A program made the position numbers and the translations under genes. Of a DNA stretch of 64,000 nucleotides, positions 43,292 to 51,192 are shown piece after piece. The stretch spans positions 124,001 through 188,000 of the forward strand of contig CAWKFQ010000023.1 of NCBI GenBank assembly GCA_963848955.1, in the 5' to 3' direction. Within the stretch, counting starts at the first letter, position 1. The number at the start of each line of letters is the position of its first letter. The notes below the pieces were generated by a model. It was given only the letters and a program-made list of their open reading frames with translations, was not told the DNA's origin and did no database searches. The DNA is from DASUPK01 sp963848955 (GTDB lineage: Bacteria > Actinomycetota > Thermoleophilia > Solirubrobacterales > 70-9).

Positions 43292-44270
43292 ATGGAGGAG
43301 CTGGCTGCCGGCATCCGGCTGGTGCTCGCCGATCGCGGCATCGACGCCGGGCCGCTGGAGCTGACGCGCATCCCGGGCGGAGCCTCGCGCGAGACGTGGC
43401 TCGCGGAGGGCGACGGCGCCAGGTGGGTACTCCGCCGCGACCCGAAGGGCTCGGTCTCGCTGGTTCCGATGGCGGAGGAATTCGCCCTCATCTCCCGGGC
43501 CGCGGAGGCGGGGGCGCCGGTCCCCGAGCCCCTGGCCTTCGAGCCCGACGGGGGGCGACTTCGGCTCGCCCGGGCTCCTGATGGAGCACGTGGAGGGAAC
43601 CTCGGTCGCCCCGCGCATCCTGCGCAAGCCGGAGTTCTCCGCGGCTCGTGGCGCCCTGACCGCGCAGCTCGGCCAGGCCCTCGCCCGAATCCACGCGATC
43701 GACCCGGCGAGCCTCGACGGGGTACTCCCGCGCGCCGAAGCGGATCCCGCGCTAGACCAGATCTCGGAATGGGAGCGGCAGCTGGGCGAGATTGGGGAGC
43801 CGCTGCCGGCGGTCGAGCTCGGCCTTCGGTGGCTCAGGGCGAACGCCCCGGTGCCCGCTGAGGCCCGGCTCGTGCACGGGGATTTCAGGCTCGGCAACTT
43901 CATCGTCGACGAGTCGGGGCTCGCTGCCGTGATCGACTGGGAGCTCGCTCACCTAGGCGATCCGGCCGAGGACATCGGCTGGCTCTGCATTCGTTCCTGG
44001 CGGTTCGGCAACGACGACTGCCCGGTGGCGGGCGTCGGAGATCTGGACGAATTCGCCGCCGCCTATGAGTCCGCCGGCGGTTCGCTCGTCGATCGAGACC
44101 GGGTTCGGTACTGGGAAGCGTTCGGCAACGTCAAGTGGGCGGTGATCTGCGCCCGCCAGGCCCATGACCACCTCGACGGGGTCCGGCGGAGCCACGAGCT
44201 CGCCTCGCTCGGCCGCCGGATCTGCGAGCCCGAGTGGGACCTGCTTGAGCTCATGCGGGGTGAAACCTGA
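43292..44270 (+). CDS. Phosphotransferase family protein (APH/ACAD10-like), one frameshift
   Basis: Kinase-fold protein. The N-lobe is LTRIPGGASRETWLAEGDGARWVLRRDPKG with the ATP-binding Lys/Arg strand. At ~43561 the frame shifts; removing one C gives DFGSPGLLMEHVEGTSVAPRIL. The C-lobe has ARLVHGDFRLGNFIVDESGLAAVIDWELAHLGDPAEDIGWL, in which HGDFRLGN is the Brenner/catalytic motif and IDWE the metal site. About 325 residues in all. It overlaps the DUF6285 gene by one base (TGATG); this pair often accompanies acyl-CoA dehydrogenases in actinobacteria, so a role in acyl-CoA metabolism is likelier than drug resistance (inference). Confidence 0.85.
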
Positions 44271-44622
44271 TGCAGGACCGCCCGACGGCCGCCGAGCTGC
44301 TCGACTCGGTCGCCGAGTACCTGTTCTCCGAGCTGCGCCCGGAGGTGCCGCGGGAGCAGCGCTTCAAGGTGCTGGTCGCGGCGAACGTCTGCGCCGTCGT
44401 CGCGCGGGAGATCCGCGCGGGGGAGGGGCCCGACCGCGAGGACCTGGCGCTGTTCGGGGAGCTGCTCGGGAAAGAGGTCGACGATCCCCGCGCGGCGGCC
44501 GCCGAGCTGTCGAGCGGATCCGCTCGGGTGAGCTCGATGACCGGATCGACGAGCTTGCGCCCCGCCTCGAGGAGCACGTCCGCCGCAAGCTCGAGGTGGC
44601 GCGCCCCGGGTACACGCATTAG
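44270..44622 (+). CDS. DUF6285 domain protein, one frameshift
   Basis: A small helical protein coupled to the kinase gene (TGATG). It reads DRPTAAELLDSVAEYLFSELRPEVPREQRFKVLVAANVCAVVAREIRAG and EDLALFGELLGKEVDDPRAAAAEL. Then one base seems to be missing at ~44511, after which the frame continues ERIRSGELDDRIDELAPRLEEHVRRKLEVARPGYTH to TAG 44620-44622. About 117 residues when repaired. The family is usually found next to APH-like kinases and acyl-CoA dehydrogenases. This is one of only three breaks here where a base is missing rather than extra. Confidence 0.72.
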
Positions 44623-44742
44623 GCAGGCGAGCAATCGTCGCGGCCGCTACCCGGCTAGGCCCCTGGTCGAGGCCCGCTACCGGTGGCCGGTTAATGCGTG
44701 TGAAAGGTCTCGGGCCACACCCGAAATGAAGGGAGAATCACC

Positions 44743-45188
44743 ATGATCAGGAGGATCAAGAAACAGCTGTCGCCGGGGGTCGTCATCGGGCTCGTGGCGC
44801 TGGTGGTCGCCGTGGGCGGCGGCTCGTTCGCGATCGCACAGGAGGGCGACAACACGTTGAGGACCCGGTTCGGCGGGGCAACCAAACAGGTGGTCCAGAC
44901 GGTGACGTTGCTCCCGAGACCACCAACAACCAGGGCGTTTCGGACCACACGGTCACCTGCCCGTCGAACCCGAAGCTGGGCGCCGGCGTGGCGATCGGCG
45001 GAGGAGTGATCGACCCGAGGGCGCCGGACAACACGAGGAACCTCGCACCCCTCGCGGAGAAGACCGACGGCCCGGCGAGCAGCACGAACGCCTGGTTGTT
45101 CCAGTTCGACAACGACACAACCGAGGAGCTGTCGGTTCAGCTGCGCGTGCTCTGCACCTTCAGCAAGCTGAACACCAAGCGCGGCTAG
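44743..45188 (+). CDS. Small exported protein, one frameshift
   Basis: MIRRIKKQLSPGVVIGLVALVVAVGGGSFAIA forms a signal/anchor (residues ~1-32) of a kind common in Thermoleophilia exported proteins. After ~44912 the frame changes; one extra C in the CTCCCGAG context restores ETTNNQGVSDHTVTCPSNPKLGAGVAIGGGVIDP. The chain ends with WLFQFDNDTTEELSVQLRVLCTFSKLNTKRG at TAG 45186-45188. Two cysteines could pair outside the cell. About 148 residues. A ribosome-binding GGGAGAA precedes ATG 44743. Strong hairpin 45227-45258 follows. Function unknown. Confidence 0.65.
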
Positions 45189-45226
45189 TACGTCCGGCCC
45201 TCCCCCGAGGGCTGCGCACCGACAGA

Positions 45227-45258
45227 CGAGCGGCCCCCTTCTCGAAGGGGGCCGCTCG
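45227..45258. terminator. Strong hairpin terminator after the exported protein gene
   Basis: Perfect 15-bp arms CGAGCGGCCCCCTTC (45227-45241) and GAAGGGGGCCGCTCG (45244-45258) around TC. It is the strongest simple hairpin in the window. There is no T-run, as is common for GC-rich actinobacterial terminators. It isolates the exported protein gene from the SD-led gene at 45315. Confidence 0.75.
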
Positions 45259-45314
45259 CGGTTCAGCGGCGATCAGAGTTCTAGGGTTCGCCTCCCACGA
45301 CGGAAGGAGTCGGC

Positions 45315-46022
45315 ATGGCCGAGAGGTGGTTCTCCGACGAGGAGCTGCGCGAGATGTCGCGGCCGACGATGGACTGCGCGACCGAGGCGATCGACCGGGG
45401 TGACCTCGAGGAGGCGAGGAGCCTCTGCGAGCGCGAGAAGCACGAATCCCAGTTCATGCACGACATGCTGGTGGACGGGATGGCCGGGCTGATCTCGTTC
45501 GTCAAGGAGAAGCTCGGGGACGAGGGCGTGCGCGAGGCGTGGGAGTGGAGCCTCGAGCGCAGCTGGAAGCAGAGCGTCGAGAAGATCGACGCCGCCGATC
45601 GCAAGGCGATCGCGCAGGCGCTGGCCGCCACCTGGCGCGGGCATTCGACCGGCGGGGTCGGCCCGAACCCCGGCGCCTTCGAGATCGGCGAGGACGACGA
45701 GAAGCTGACCTTCACGATGAACCCCTGCGGCTCGGGCCAGCGACTCTGGCGCAACGGTCGCTACGGCCCGAATGGCTGGGGCATCACCGACTCGGCACAC
45801 GACTGGAGCTACGGGCGGGAGGGCTTTCCTCTCTACTGCACCCACTGCGCCTTCATGAACGAGCTCGGGCCGATCAACTGGATCGGGTACCCGGTCTATC
45901 CCTCCGATCCGCCCGAGGACTTCGACCGCGACCCCTGCGTCTGGCACTGGTACAAGGACCCCGCGGACATCCCGGAGCGCCACTGGAAGCGCTACGGGCG
46001 GGAACGAAGCCTGCCGGGCTAG
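45315..46022 (+). CDS. Unrecognised protein with conserved-looking Cys/His cluster
   Basis: A 235-residue soluble protein I cannot assign. The N-terminal half is helical and acidic (WFSDEELREMSRPTMDCATEAIDRGDLEEARSLCEREKHES, with FMHDMLVDGMAGLISFVKEKLGDEGV). The C-terminal half is rich in Cys, His and Trp: FTMNPCGSGQRLW, YGPNGWGITDSAHDWSYG, FPLYCTHCAFMNE, DRDPCVWHWYKDP. Four cysteines plus His residues could bind a metal. It starts at ATG 45315 with GGAAGGAG 5-12 bases upstream. Its end overlaps the convergent SDR gene by four bases. Genes nearby concern acyl-CoA metabolism. Confidence 0.65.
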   Translation: MAERWFSDEELREMSRPTMDCATEAIDRGDLEEARSLCEREKHESQFMHDMLVDGMAGLISFVKEKLGDEGVREAWEWSLERSWKQSVEKIDAADRKAIAQALAATWRGHSTGGVGPNPGAFEIGEDDEKLTFTMNPCGSGQRLWRNGRYGPNGWGITDSAHDWSYGREGFPLYCTHCAFMNELGPINWIGYPVYPSDPPEDFDRDPCVWHWYKDPADIPERHWKRYGRERSLPG

Positions 46023-46714
46023 TCCCGGCCCTCGGAGCCGAGGGTGAAGGTGTTGAGCCCGGCGCCGCCGTCGACTGCGATCTCCTGGCCGGTCACCTGC
46101 GCGGCCTCGTCCGAGCAGAGGTAGGACACCGCGGCCGCGATCTCCGCCGGCTCGACCATGCGGCCCGAGGGGAGGAGCGGCATCAGGCGCTCGAGCACCT
46201 CGTCCGGCATCGCCCTCACCTTCTCGGTCGCCACCATCCCCGGCAGCACGGCGTTGGCGGTGATGCCGCGGTGGACGTTCTCCGCGGCGAGCGTCTTCAC
46301 CATCCCGAGGAGGCCCGCCTTGGAGGCGGAGTAGGCAACCTGGCCGCGGAGCCCCGTCTTGGCGGCGCCCGAGGAGATGGCGACGATCCGGCCCCAGCCT
46401 CGCTCGCGCATCCCGGGGAGGCAGGCCTGGACGGAGCGAAAGGCGCCGGTCAGGTTGACGTCGATGTCCCGTGACCACTGCTCCGGGCTCATCCTGTGTG
46501 CCGGTGCGATCGTGTCCGTGATCGCCGCGTTGGAGACGCAGACATCGATCCCGGTCAGATCGGGGAGCTCGTCGGAGCTCAGGTCGAGCCGCAGGTCGCA
46601 GCCCTCGTCGCGGTCGAGGGTGGTCACCTCGAGCCCGTCGGCGCGCAGGCGTTCGGCGATCGCGGCGCCGATCCCGCGGGCCGCTCCCGTGACGAGAGCC
46701 CTACGCGGCATCAC
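46019..46714 (-). CDS. Short-chain dehydrogenase/reductase (SDR)
   Basis: NAD(P)-dependent oxidoreductase, 231 residues. The cofactor motif RRALVTGAARGIGAAIAERL (TGxxxGIG) is followed by CVSNAAITDT (NAG-type motif, here NAA). The catalytic Ser/Tyr/Lys are in IVAISSGAAKTGLRGQVAYSASKAG (YxxxK present). GITANAVLPGMVATEKV and SYLCSDEAAQVTGQEIAVDGGAGL end the classical pattern. It is the last of three minus-strand genes (methyltransferase, enoyl-CoA hydratase, SDR). Together with the hydratase it fits beta-oxidation-like steps, but the substrate is not readable. Confidence 0.9.
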   Translation of the reverse strand: MMPRRALVTGAARGIGAAIAERLRADGLEVTTLDRDEGCDLRLDLSSDELPDLTGIDVCVSNAAITDTIAPAHRMSPEQWSRDIDVNLTGAFRSVQACLPGMRERGWGRIVAISSGAAKTGLRGQVAYSASKAGLLGMVKTLAAENVHRGITANAVLPGMVATEKVRAMPDEVLERLMPLLPSGRMVEPAEIAAAVSYLCSDEAAQVTGQEIAVDGGAGLNTFTLGSEGRD

Positions 46715-46723
46715 CGAGGAATG

Positions 46724-47578
46724 TCACAACCCGGTCTCGTGGCTCCCGGCGCGGCCCGCGTCGGTCTTCTCGTAGAAGCGCCCGAGCAGCTCCTGCGTCT
46801 CCTCGGGATCCGCGCAGGTGTAGGCGTTCCAGGCCTCGGCCCGGAGCTGCTCGTCGATTGTCTTCCCGACCGTGTCCAGGATCGTCTGCTTCGCGGAGCG
46901 CACTGCGCGCTGGGAGTTGCGGAGGATCTGCCGGGCGACCGTCTCGGCCTCGTCCATCAGGCTCTCGTGCGGGACGACCTTCGAGACGAGGTTCCACTCG
47001 AGCGCCTGGGCGGCGTCGATCGGCTCGGCCGTGAGGAGCATGTGCATCGCGACGCCGACGCCGGCAGAGTTGACGAGCCGGACGATGCCGCCGTCGCCGT
47101 GGTGGAAGCCGCGGCGGGCCTCGAAGGAGCCGAACATCGCCCGGTCCGAGGCGATTCGGATGTCGCAGGCGAGCGCGGTCTCGAATCCTCCGGCGAGTGC
47201 CCAGCCGTTGATCGCGCCGACGATCGGCTTGTAGATGCGGTGCATGCCACGGGTGAAGCCGTTCAGCCCGAGCTCCGCGATCTGCCGGAGGTCATCCGGC
47301 GTCTGGTCGACGATGATCGGCGGGATGTACTCCTTCAGGTCGGCGCCGGCGCAGAACGCCTCGCCGGCGCCGGTGAGGATGGCGACGTCCACCGAGTCGT
47401 CCTCGGCGAAGTCCGCCCAGGCGGCGATCATCGCGCGGTGGACCTCGGGGCTGACGGCGTTCCGCGCCTCCGGCCGGTTGATGGTCACGTAGGCAATCCG
47501 GTCGCGCTTCTCGTACAGGACCACTCCCTCGTCAGCTGAGGGTGGCGGCCCGGGGCGCTCCGGGTTGTGGTGGGTCAT
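46724..47578 (-). CDS. Enoyl-CoA hydratase/isomerase family protein
   Basis: Crotonase-fold acyl-CoA enzyme, 284 residues. IAYVTINRPEARNAVSPEVHRAMIAAW and VAILTGAGEAFCAGADLKEY (oxyanion loop 1) are followed by KPIVGAINGWALAGGFETALACDIRIASDRAMFG (oxyanion loop 2 with the catalytic-position Glu). GFHHGDGGIVRLVNSAGVGVAMHMLLTAEPIDAAQALEWNLVSKVV completes the fold. Start ATG 47578 has GAGAGGAG upstream. The C-terminus ends SHETGL, which resembles the peptide encoded by repeat family 1, but no arm is seen there. It lies 9 bases before the SDR gene. Confidence 0.9.
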   Translation of the reverse strand: MTHHNPERPGPPPSADEGVVLYEKRDRIAYVTINRPEARNAVSPEVHRAMIAAWADFAEDDSVDVAILTGAGEAFCAGADLKEYIPPIIVDQTPDDLRQIAELGLNGFTRGMHRIYKPIVGAINGWALAGGFETALACDIRIASDRAMFGSFEARRGFHHGDGGIVRLVNSAGVGVAMHMLLTAEPIDAAQALEWNLVSKVVPHESLMDEAETVARQILRNSQRAVRSAKQTILDTVGKTIDEQLRAEAWNAYTCADPEETQELLGRFYEKTDAGRAGSHETGL

Positions 47579-47593
47579 CGGACTCCTCTCGTC

Positions 47594-47640
47594 GTGCGAG
47601 GGTGCTGCGCAGGCGAAGCCGAGCAGCAACCCGTTTAGTA
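47594..47640. repeat. Palindromic repeat family 1, copy C (methyltransferase 3' end)
   Basis: 5' arm GGGTGCTGC, loop GCAGGCGAAGCCGA with the GGC-GAA-GCC core, 3' arm GCAGCAACCC, then CCCGTTTAGTA. Against copy B one C-G pair in the stem became G-C (GCTGC/GCAGC), compensatory. On the minus strand its edge holds the TAA stop of the methyltransferase gene, the same placement as the PH-protein stop in copy A. Confidence 0.8.
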
Positions 47641-48174
47641 AGACGCTCGGACCACCGCCAGGTCGTCGGCCGTCCAGGTGATCTCGCCGCCGCACCACTC
47701 GGCGAGCTGATCCGCGGTGTCCGGGAAGTCGAAGCCGGGGTCGATCGGGGTGACCTGCGGCTCGGCCTTGACCACGTCGCCGATCACCAGGGCGCGTGAC
47801 TGCTCGCGAACCCGCCTGAACAGGGTCCGCTTGGCGTCGTCCTGAAGGTGGTGGACGGAGAGCACGGAGATCACCAGATCCCAGGGACCATCCGGAAGCG
47901 GATCCTCCATGCGGGCGAGCTGCACATCGTCGTACTCCTCTCGCAGGCGGTAGACCATGTCCGGGCTCGAGTCGAGACCGATCACCCAGGCGTCCGGATA
48001 CGACTCCAACAGGACTCGCGTCGTCTCGCCGGTACCCATCCCGAGCTCGAGGACGCGGTCGGGCGCGAAGGGGATCGCGTCCACGGCGGCTCGCTGGAGC
48101 TCGTCGTAGCGCGGAACCTCGGCCCGGATCTCCTCCAGGTAGGTCTCCGGGTTCCAGTGGAATTGCGCGCTCAA
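47635..48174 (-). CDS. Class I SAM-dependent methyltransferase
   Basis: A 179-residue Rossmann methyltransferase. It reads WNPETYLEEIRAEVPRYDELQRAAVDAI, then VLELGMGTGETTRVLLESYPDAWVIGLDSSPDM (motif I and the acidic ribose loop), QLARMEDPLPDGPWDLVISVLSVHHLQDDAKRTLFRRV (motifs II-III). The start is probably TTG 48174, because upstream residues would overlap the divergent DUF177 gene. The TAA stop is supplied by repeat copy C. Substrate unknown; similar proteins are annotated as trans-aconitate- or ubiquinone-type methyltransferases. Confidence 0.82.
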   Translation of the reverse strand: MSAQFHWNPETYLEEIRAEVPRYDELQRAAVDAIPFAPDRVLELGMGTGETTRVLLESYPDAWVIGLDSSPDMVYRLREEYDDVQLARMEDPLPDGPWDLVISVLSVHHLQDDAKRTLFRRVREQSRALVIGDVVKAEPQVTPIDPGFDFPDTADQLAEWCGGEITWTADDLAVVRASY

Positions 48175-48198
48175 CGTGTCTCGGTACCCTCGAGGCGA

Positions 48199-48722
48199 GT
48201 GTATGCGGAAGGCGGAATCGTCGATCTCGAGCGCCTGGCGCTGTCCTCGGGACAGGCCCGTTCGCTCGATCTCGAGGTGGACCTCGATCCGATCGAGCTC
48301 GGCGGCGAGACCTACGCGGCCGGCCGGTGGTGGAAGCGAGGCGAGACTCGACGTCTCCCGCACGACCACCGGATATGCGCTTCGGCTCCGGCTTCTCGGC
48401 CGAGCTGACCGGGCCCTGCGTTCGTTGCCTGGAGGAGGCGGCGACCGACGTCGAAATCGACGCCCGCGAGGTCGACCAGGCGTCAGCCGAAGACGAGGAG
48501 CTCCGCAGCCCCTACGTCTCCGACGGGAATCTCGATGTCGGCCGCTGGGCCAACGACGCCCTCGTCCTCGCGTTCCCTTCCCAGCCGATCTGCCGCGCCG
48601 ACTGCGCCGGCCTCTGCTCCGTCTGCGGCGAGTCGCTGAACGACGCCGATTCCGAGGCGCACCGACACTCGCAGGGCGGCGATCCCCGGATGGCGAAGCT
48701 CCGCGACCTGAAGCTCGACTGA
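48199..48722 (+). CDS. DUF177 (YceD-like) protein, two frameshifts
   Basis: Small metal-binding protein that precedes rpmF in most bacteria and is linked to 23S rRNA processing. The first frame is IVDLERLALSSGQARSLDLEVDLDPIELGGETYAAG. After a shift at ~48327 comes EARLDVSRTTTGYALRL. After another at ~48384 come FSAELTGPCVRCLEEAATDVEIDAREVDQ and ICRADCAGLCSVCGESLND. Cysteines in CVRC and CAGLCSVCG are the family metal site. Removing one C at each site gives ~173 residues. The last 14 residues, GDPRMAKLRDLKLD, are repeated at the end of the next gene. GTG 48199 is the likely start. Confidence 0.85.
48678..48722 (+). repeat. Tail repeat, copy 1 (end of DUF177 gene)
   Basis: 45 bases coding GDPRMAKLRDLKLD and TGA. 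They match 49756-49800 at 40 of 45 positions, all five differences synonymous. DPR-x-A-x-L-x-x-LK endings are native to DUF177 proteins. Confidence 0.85.
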
Positions 48723-48728
48723 CTCGTC

Positions 48729-49800
48729 GTGCTGGTCGATCTCTACTCGGACACCCAGACGCGGCCGAGCGAGGGGATGCGCGCGGCGATGGCCGCCGCG
48801 GAGGTCGGGGACGAGCAGAAGCGTGAGGATCCGACGACCACGGAGCTGGAGCAGCGGGTCGCCGCGCTCCTCGGCCAGGAGGCGGCGGTGTTTCTGCCCT
48901 CGGGAACGATGTGCAACGAGATCGCGATCCGGGTCCACATCCGCCCCGGCGGCGAGGAGATGTTCGTTGGTCGTGATGCGCATCCGCTGGAGGCCGAGGC
49001 GGGTGGGCCCGCCATGCTCTCCGGGGCGGTGATCACCGAGCTCGATGGTGAGGGCGGCACCTTCACACCGGAGACGCTGGAAGACGCGATCCGCGCGCGC
49101 CCGGTGGCGAGCCGCTACGCGCCGCGTCCGCGCCTTGTCTGCGTCGAGCAGACCGCGAACCTGCGCGGTGGGACGGTTTGGCCGGTCGAGCGCGTTCGCG
49201 GCGTCCTAGGGGTTGCACGCGAGCACGGCCTGAGGACCCACCTGGATGGCGCGCGGCTGATGAACGCCGTCGTCGCGAGCGGCATCGACGCCTCCGACTG
49301 GGCCGCGGACTTCGATTCCGCCTGGATCGATTTCACCAAGGGACTCGGCGCCCCCGTAGGCGCCTGCCTCGCCGGTTCCGGCGGGCTGATCGAGGAGGCG
49401 TGGCGCTGGAAGCAGATGCTCGGCGGGGCGATGCGCCAGTCGGGTGTCCTGGCGGCGGCCGGTCTCTTTGCGCTCGACAACAACGTCGACCGGCTCGCTG
49501 ACGACCACAACCGGGCGCGCCGACTCGCCGAAGGCCTGGCCGAGATTCCAGGCATCCAGATCGAGCTCGCGAGGGTCGAGACGAACATCGTGATCTTCGA
49601 GGTCCCCGATGCCGAGGGTCTCGTCAGCGCGCTCTCGATCGCAGGGCGTGCGGATGGGGGCGCTGGACGCTCGCCGGGTGCGCGCCGTGACCCACCTCGA
49701 CGTGGACGACGCCGGGGTCGACCAGGCTCTCGAGGCGGCGCGATTGGTGGGCAGCGGCGATCCGCGGATGGCGAAGTTGCGCGACCTCAAACTCGACTGA
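48729..49800 (+). CDS. ltaE: Low-specificity L-threonine aldolase, one frameshift and a DUF177-type tail
   Basis: PLP enzyme cleaving threonine to glycine and acetaldehyde. Landmarks are DLYSDTQTRPSEGMRAAMAAAEVGDE, TELEQRVAALLGQEAAVFLPSGTMCNEIA, LVCVEQTANLRGGTVWP, LRTHLDGARLMNA and DSAWIDFTKGLGAPVGACLAGS (PLP Lys in FTKGLGAP). The frame shifts at ~49652; removing one C leads to VRMGALDARRVRAVTHLDVDDAGVDQALEAARLV. The chain then ends GSGDPRMAKLRDLKLD, a tail that belongs to the neighbouring DUF177 family, not to aldolases. About 356 residues. It interrupts the usual DUF177-rpmF pair; a palindromic repeat follows. Confidence 0.88.
49756..49800 (+). repeat. Tail repeat, copy 2 (end of ltaE)
   Basis: 45 bases coding GDPRMAKLRDLKLD and TGA, in frame with ltaE. 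This copy sits where the DUF177 3' end would normally be, next to rpmF, so it may be the older one. Confidence 0.85.
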
Positions 49801-49806
49801 GCCGGG

Positions 49807-49852
49807 CGAACGTCCCGGAGTGCTCGCTGGGCGGGGGGTTCCGGGACGTTCG
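49807..49852 (+). repeat. Palindromic repeat family 2, copy 1 (ltaE-rpmF)
   Basis: Arms CGAACGTCCCGGA (49807-49819) and TCCGGGACGTTCG (49840-49852) are perfect 13-bp complements around 20 bases. The same 46-47 base element, reversed, is at 57895-57941. The match extends into the loop (TGCTCGCTG and GGGG shared), so it is a repeat, not only a chance hairpin. Confidence 0.8.
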
Positions 49853-49864
49853 ATACGCGGCCGC

Positions 49865-49870
49865 TACCAT
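49865..49870 (+). promoter_or_regulatory. Leaderless-type -10 for rpmF
   Basis: TACCAT ends 9 bases before ATG 49880, the same as at rpmB. Confidence 0.5.
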
Positions 49871-49879
49871 GCGCGGCCG

Positions 49880-50101
49880 ATGGCGGTCCCCAAGAAGCGA
49901 CAGTCGAGGACGCGACGCGACAAGCGGCGTGCCCAGTACAAGGTCTCGGCTCCGCGGCTGAACGAGTGCCCGCGCTGCCACAGCATGAGGCTGCCGCATC
50001 GCGTCTGCCCGACGTGCGGCACCTACGCCGGTCGTGAGGTGATCCGACACGAGGCGCCCGACGCGGCGCCGGCCGGCGGAGAGCCCACACCGTCCGAGTA
50101 G
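49880..50101 (+). CDS. rpmF: 50S ribosomal protein L32
   Basis: AVPKKRQSRTRRDKRRAQYKVSAPRLNECPRCHSMRLPHRVCPTCGTYAGREVI is L32 with two CxxC pairs (CPRC, CPTC), the zinc-binding form. The last ~20 residues (HEAPDAAPAGGEPTPSE) are a disordered extension, giving 73 residues against the usual ~57-60. The TACCAT box nine bases upstream equals that of rpmB. Its stop abuts the plsX ATG. Confidence 0.95.
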   Translation: MAVPKKRQSRTRRDKRRAQYKVSAPRLNECPRCHSMRLPHRVCPTCGTYAGREVIRHEAPDAAPAGGEPTPSE

Positions 50102-51127
50102 ATGTCCTCGCCCCTCCCGGTTGCGCTCGACGCCTACGGGGCGGACGCGGGGCCGGAGCTGGTGCTGGAGGGCGCGCGGCTCGCCGCCGCTGACGGTATC
50201 CCGGTGCGCATATTCGGCCCTGCCGGCCTCGAGGTCGGCGAGGGGGTGGAGCTCGATCCGACCGTGGAGTGGATCGGCAACGAGGCCGAGCCGGTGGGGG
50301 CCGTGCGCTCGACACCCGACGCCTCGGTTGTCCGGGCGGCCGCTGCGGTCGCCGAGGGCCGCTGCAGCTCCCTGGTCAGCGCCGGCTCGACCGGGGCGAC
50401 CATGACCGCCGCTCTCTTCGCCCTCAAGCGCGCCCCGGGGGTCCACCGGCCGGCGCTCGCGGTGCAGATCCCGGTTCCCGCCGCGGACGGCCCGCCGCTC
50501 GTCTTCCTCGACTGCGGCGCGAATACCGACGTTCGCCCGCAGCACCTGATCCAGTTCGCCTTCCTGGGCTCCGCCTTCAGCGCCGCAGTGCTCGGCGCGG
50601 ACAGTCCCCGGGTGGCGCTGCTCTCGGTCGGCGAGGAGCAGAAGAAGGGGCGCCCGGAGGTGGTCGCGGCGCATGAGGCGCTGACGGACGCCGACGGCAT
50701 CCGCTTCATCGGCAACGTCGAAGGGCGGGACCTGCTGAGCGGCGAGGCCGACGTGATCGTCACGGACGGCTTCACCGGGAACGTGACCCTGAAGACCCTG
50801 GAGGGGACCGCAAGGGCGGTGGCGGATGCGGTTCGCGCCGCCGCGCGGTCGGGTCCTCTGGCCGCCGCCGGCGGTCTGCTGTTGCGGCCGGCCCTGGGCG
50901 GGCTGCGCCAGACGATGGATCCCAACGAGGTCGGCGGGGCGATCCTTCTCGGTCTGCGGGGCGTCGCGGTCGTGGCCCACGGAAGCTCCACACCCGACGG
51001 GATCGCGAACGCTGTCCGCCTGGCCCAACGGACCGTTTCCGAGCGTGCCGTCGAGCGGACGGACGAGCTGCTCTCCGCCTCCGGCGCAACGCGGGATGCA
51101 CTCCGCGATGATGCGAGGGTGCTCTGA
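50102..51127 (+). CDS. plsX: Phosphate acyltransferase PlsX
   Basis: Transfers acyl groups from ACP to phosphate at the start of phospholipid synthesis. Motifs are PVALDAYGADAGPELVLEGARLAA (the usual MGGD is YGAD here), SAGSTGATMTAALFALKRAPGVHRPALAVQIP, LDCGANTDVRPQHLIQFAFLGSAFS and VIVTDGFTGNVTLKTLEG. The 341 residues end in DDARVL, encoded by repeat copy D, whose hairpin contains the stop TGA. It follows rpmF directly and precedes acpP, the standard rpmF-plsX-acpP-rnc order. Confidence 0.94.
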   Translation: MSSPLPVALDAYGADAGPELVLEGARLAAADGIPVRIFGPAGLEVGEGVELDPTVEWIGNEAEPVGAVRSTPDASVVRAAAAVAEGRCSSLVSAGSTGATMTAALFALKRAPGVHRPALAVQIPVPAADGPPLVFLDCGANTDVRPQHLIQFAFLGSAFSAAVLGADSPRVALLSVGEEQKKGRPEVVAAHEALTDADGIRFIGNVEGRDLLSGEADVIVTDGFTGNVTLKTLEGTARAVADAVRAAARSGPLAAAGGLLLRPALGGLRQTMDPNEVGGAILLGLRGVAVVAHGSSTPDGIANAVRLAQRTVSERAVERTDELLSASGATRDALRDDARVL

Positions 51128-51157
51128 AGCGCAAGCGAAAGAGCAACCCGTTTCATT
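51107..51157 (+). repeat. Palindromic repeat family 1, copy D (end of plsX)
   Basis: GATGATGCGAG, 5' arm GGGTGCTCT, loop GAAGCGCAAGCGAA, 3' arm AGAGCAACCC, then GTTTCATTA. Relative to copy B the closing pair C-G became T-A (CTCT/AGAG), again compensatory. The plsX stop codon (TGA 51125-51127) overlaps the end of the 5' arm and the start of the loop. Confidence 0.8.
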
Positions 51158-51179
51158 AGGGGACGGGTAGCCGGTAGGG

Positions 51180-51185
51180 GATAAT
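51180..51185 (+). promoter_or_regulatory. Leaderless-type -10 for acpP
   Basis: GATAAT ends 7 bases before ATG 51193. The same box precedes fetA with the same spacing. Confidence 0.5.
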
Positions 51186-51192
51186 CCAGGCG

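Noticed and set aside
43292..44270. Aminoglycoside resistance kinase
   Set aside because: The fold is APH-like, but coupling to DUF6285 and nearby acyl-CoA genes fits the ACAD10-type kinase group; no drug specificity can be read.
46717..46745. Possible decayed copy of repeat family 1 at the end of the enoyl-CoA hydratase gene (SHETGL, CACAACCCGG)
   Set aside because: Only a short 3'-like segment matches; no 5' arm or loop can be found, so it may be chance.
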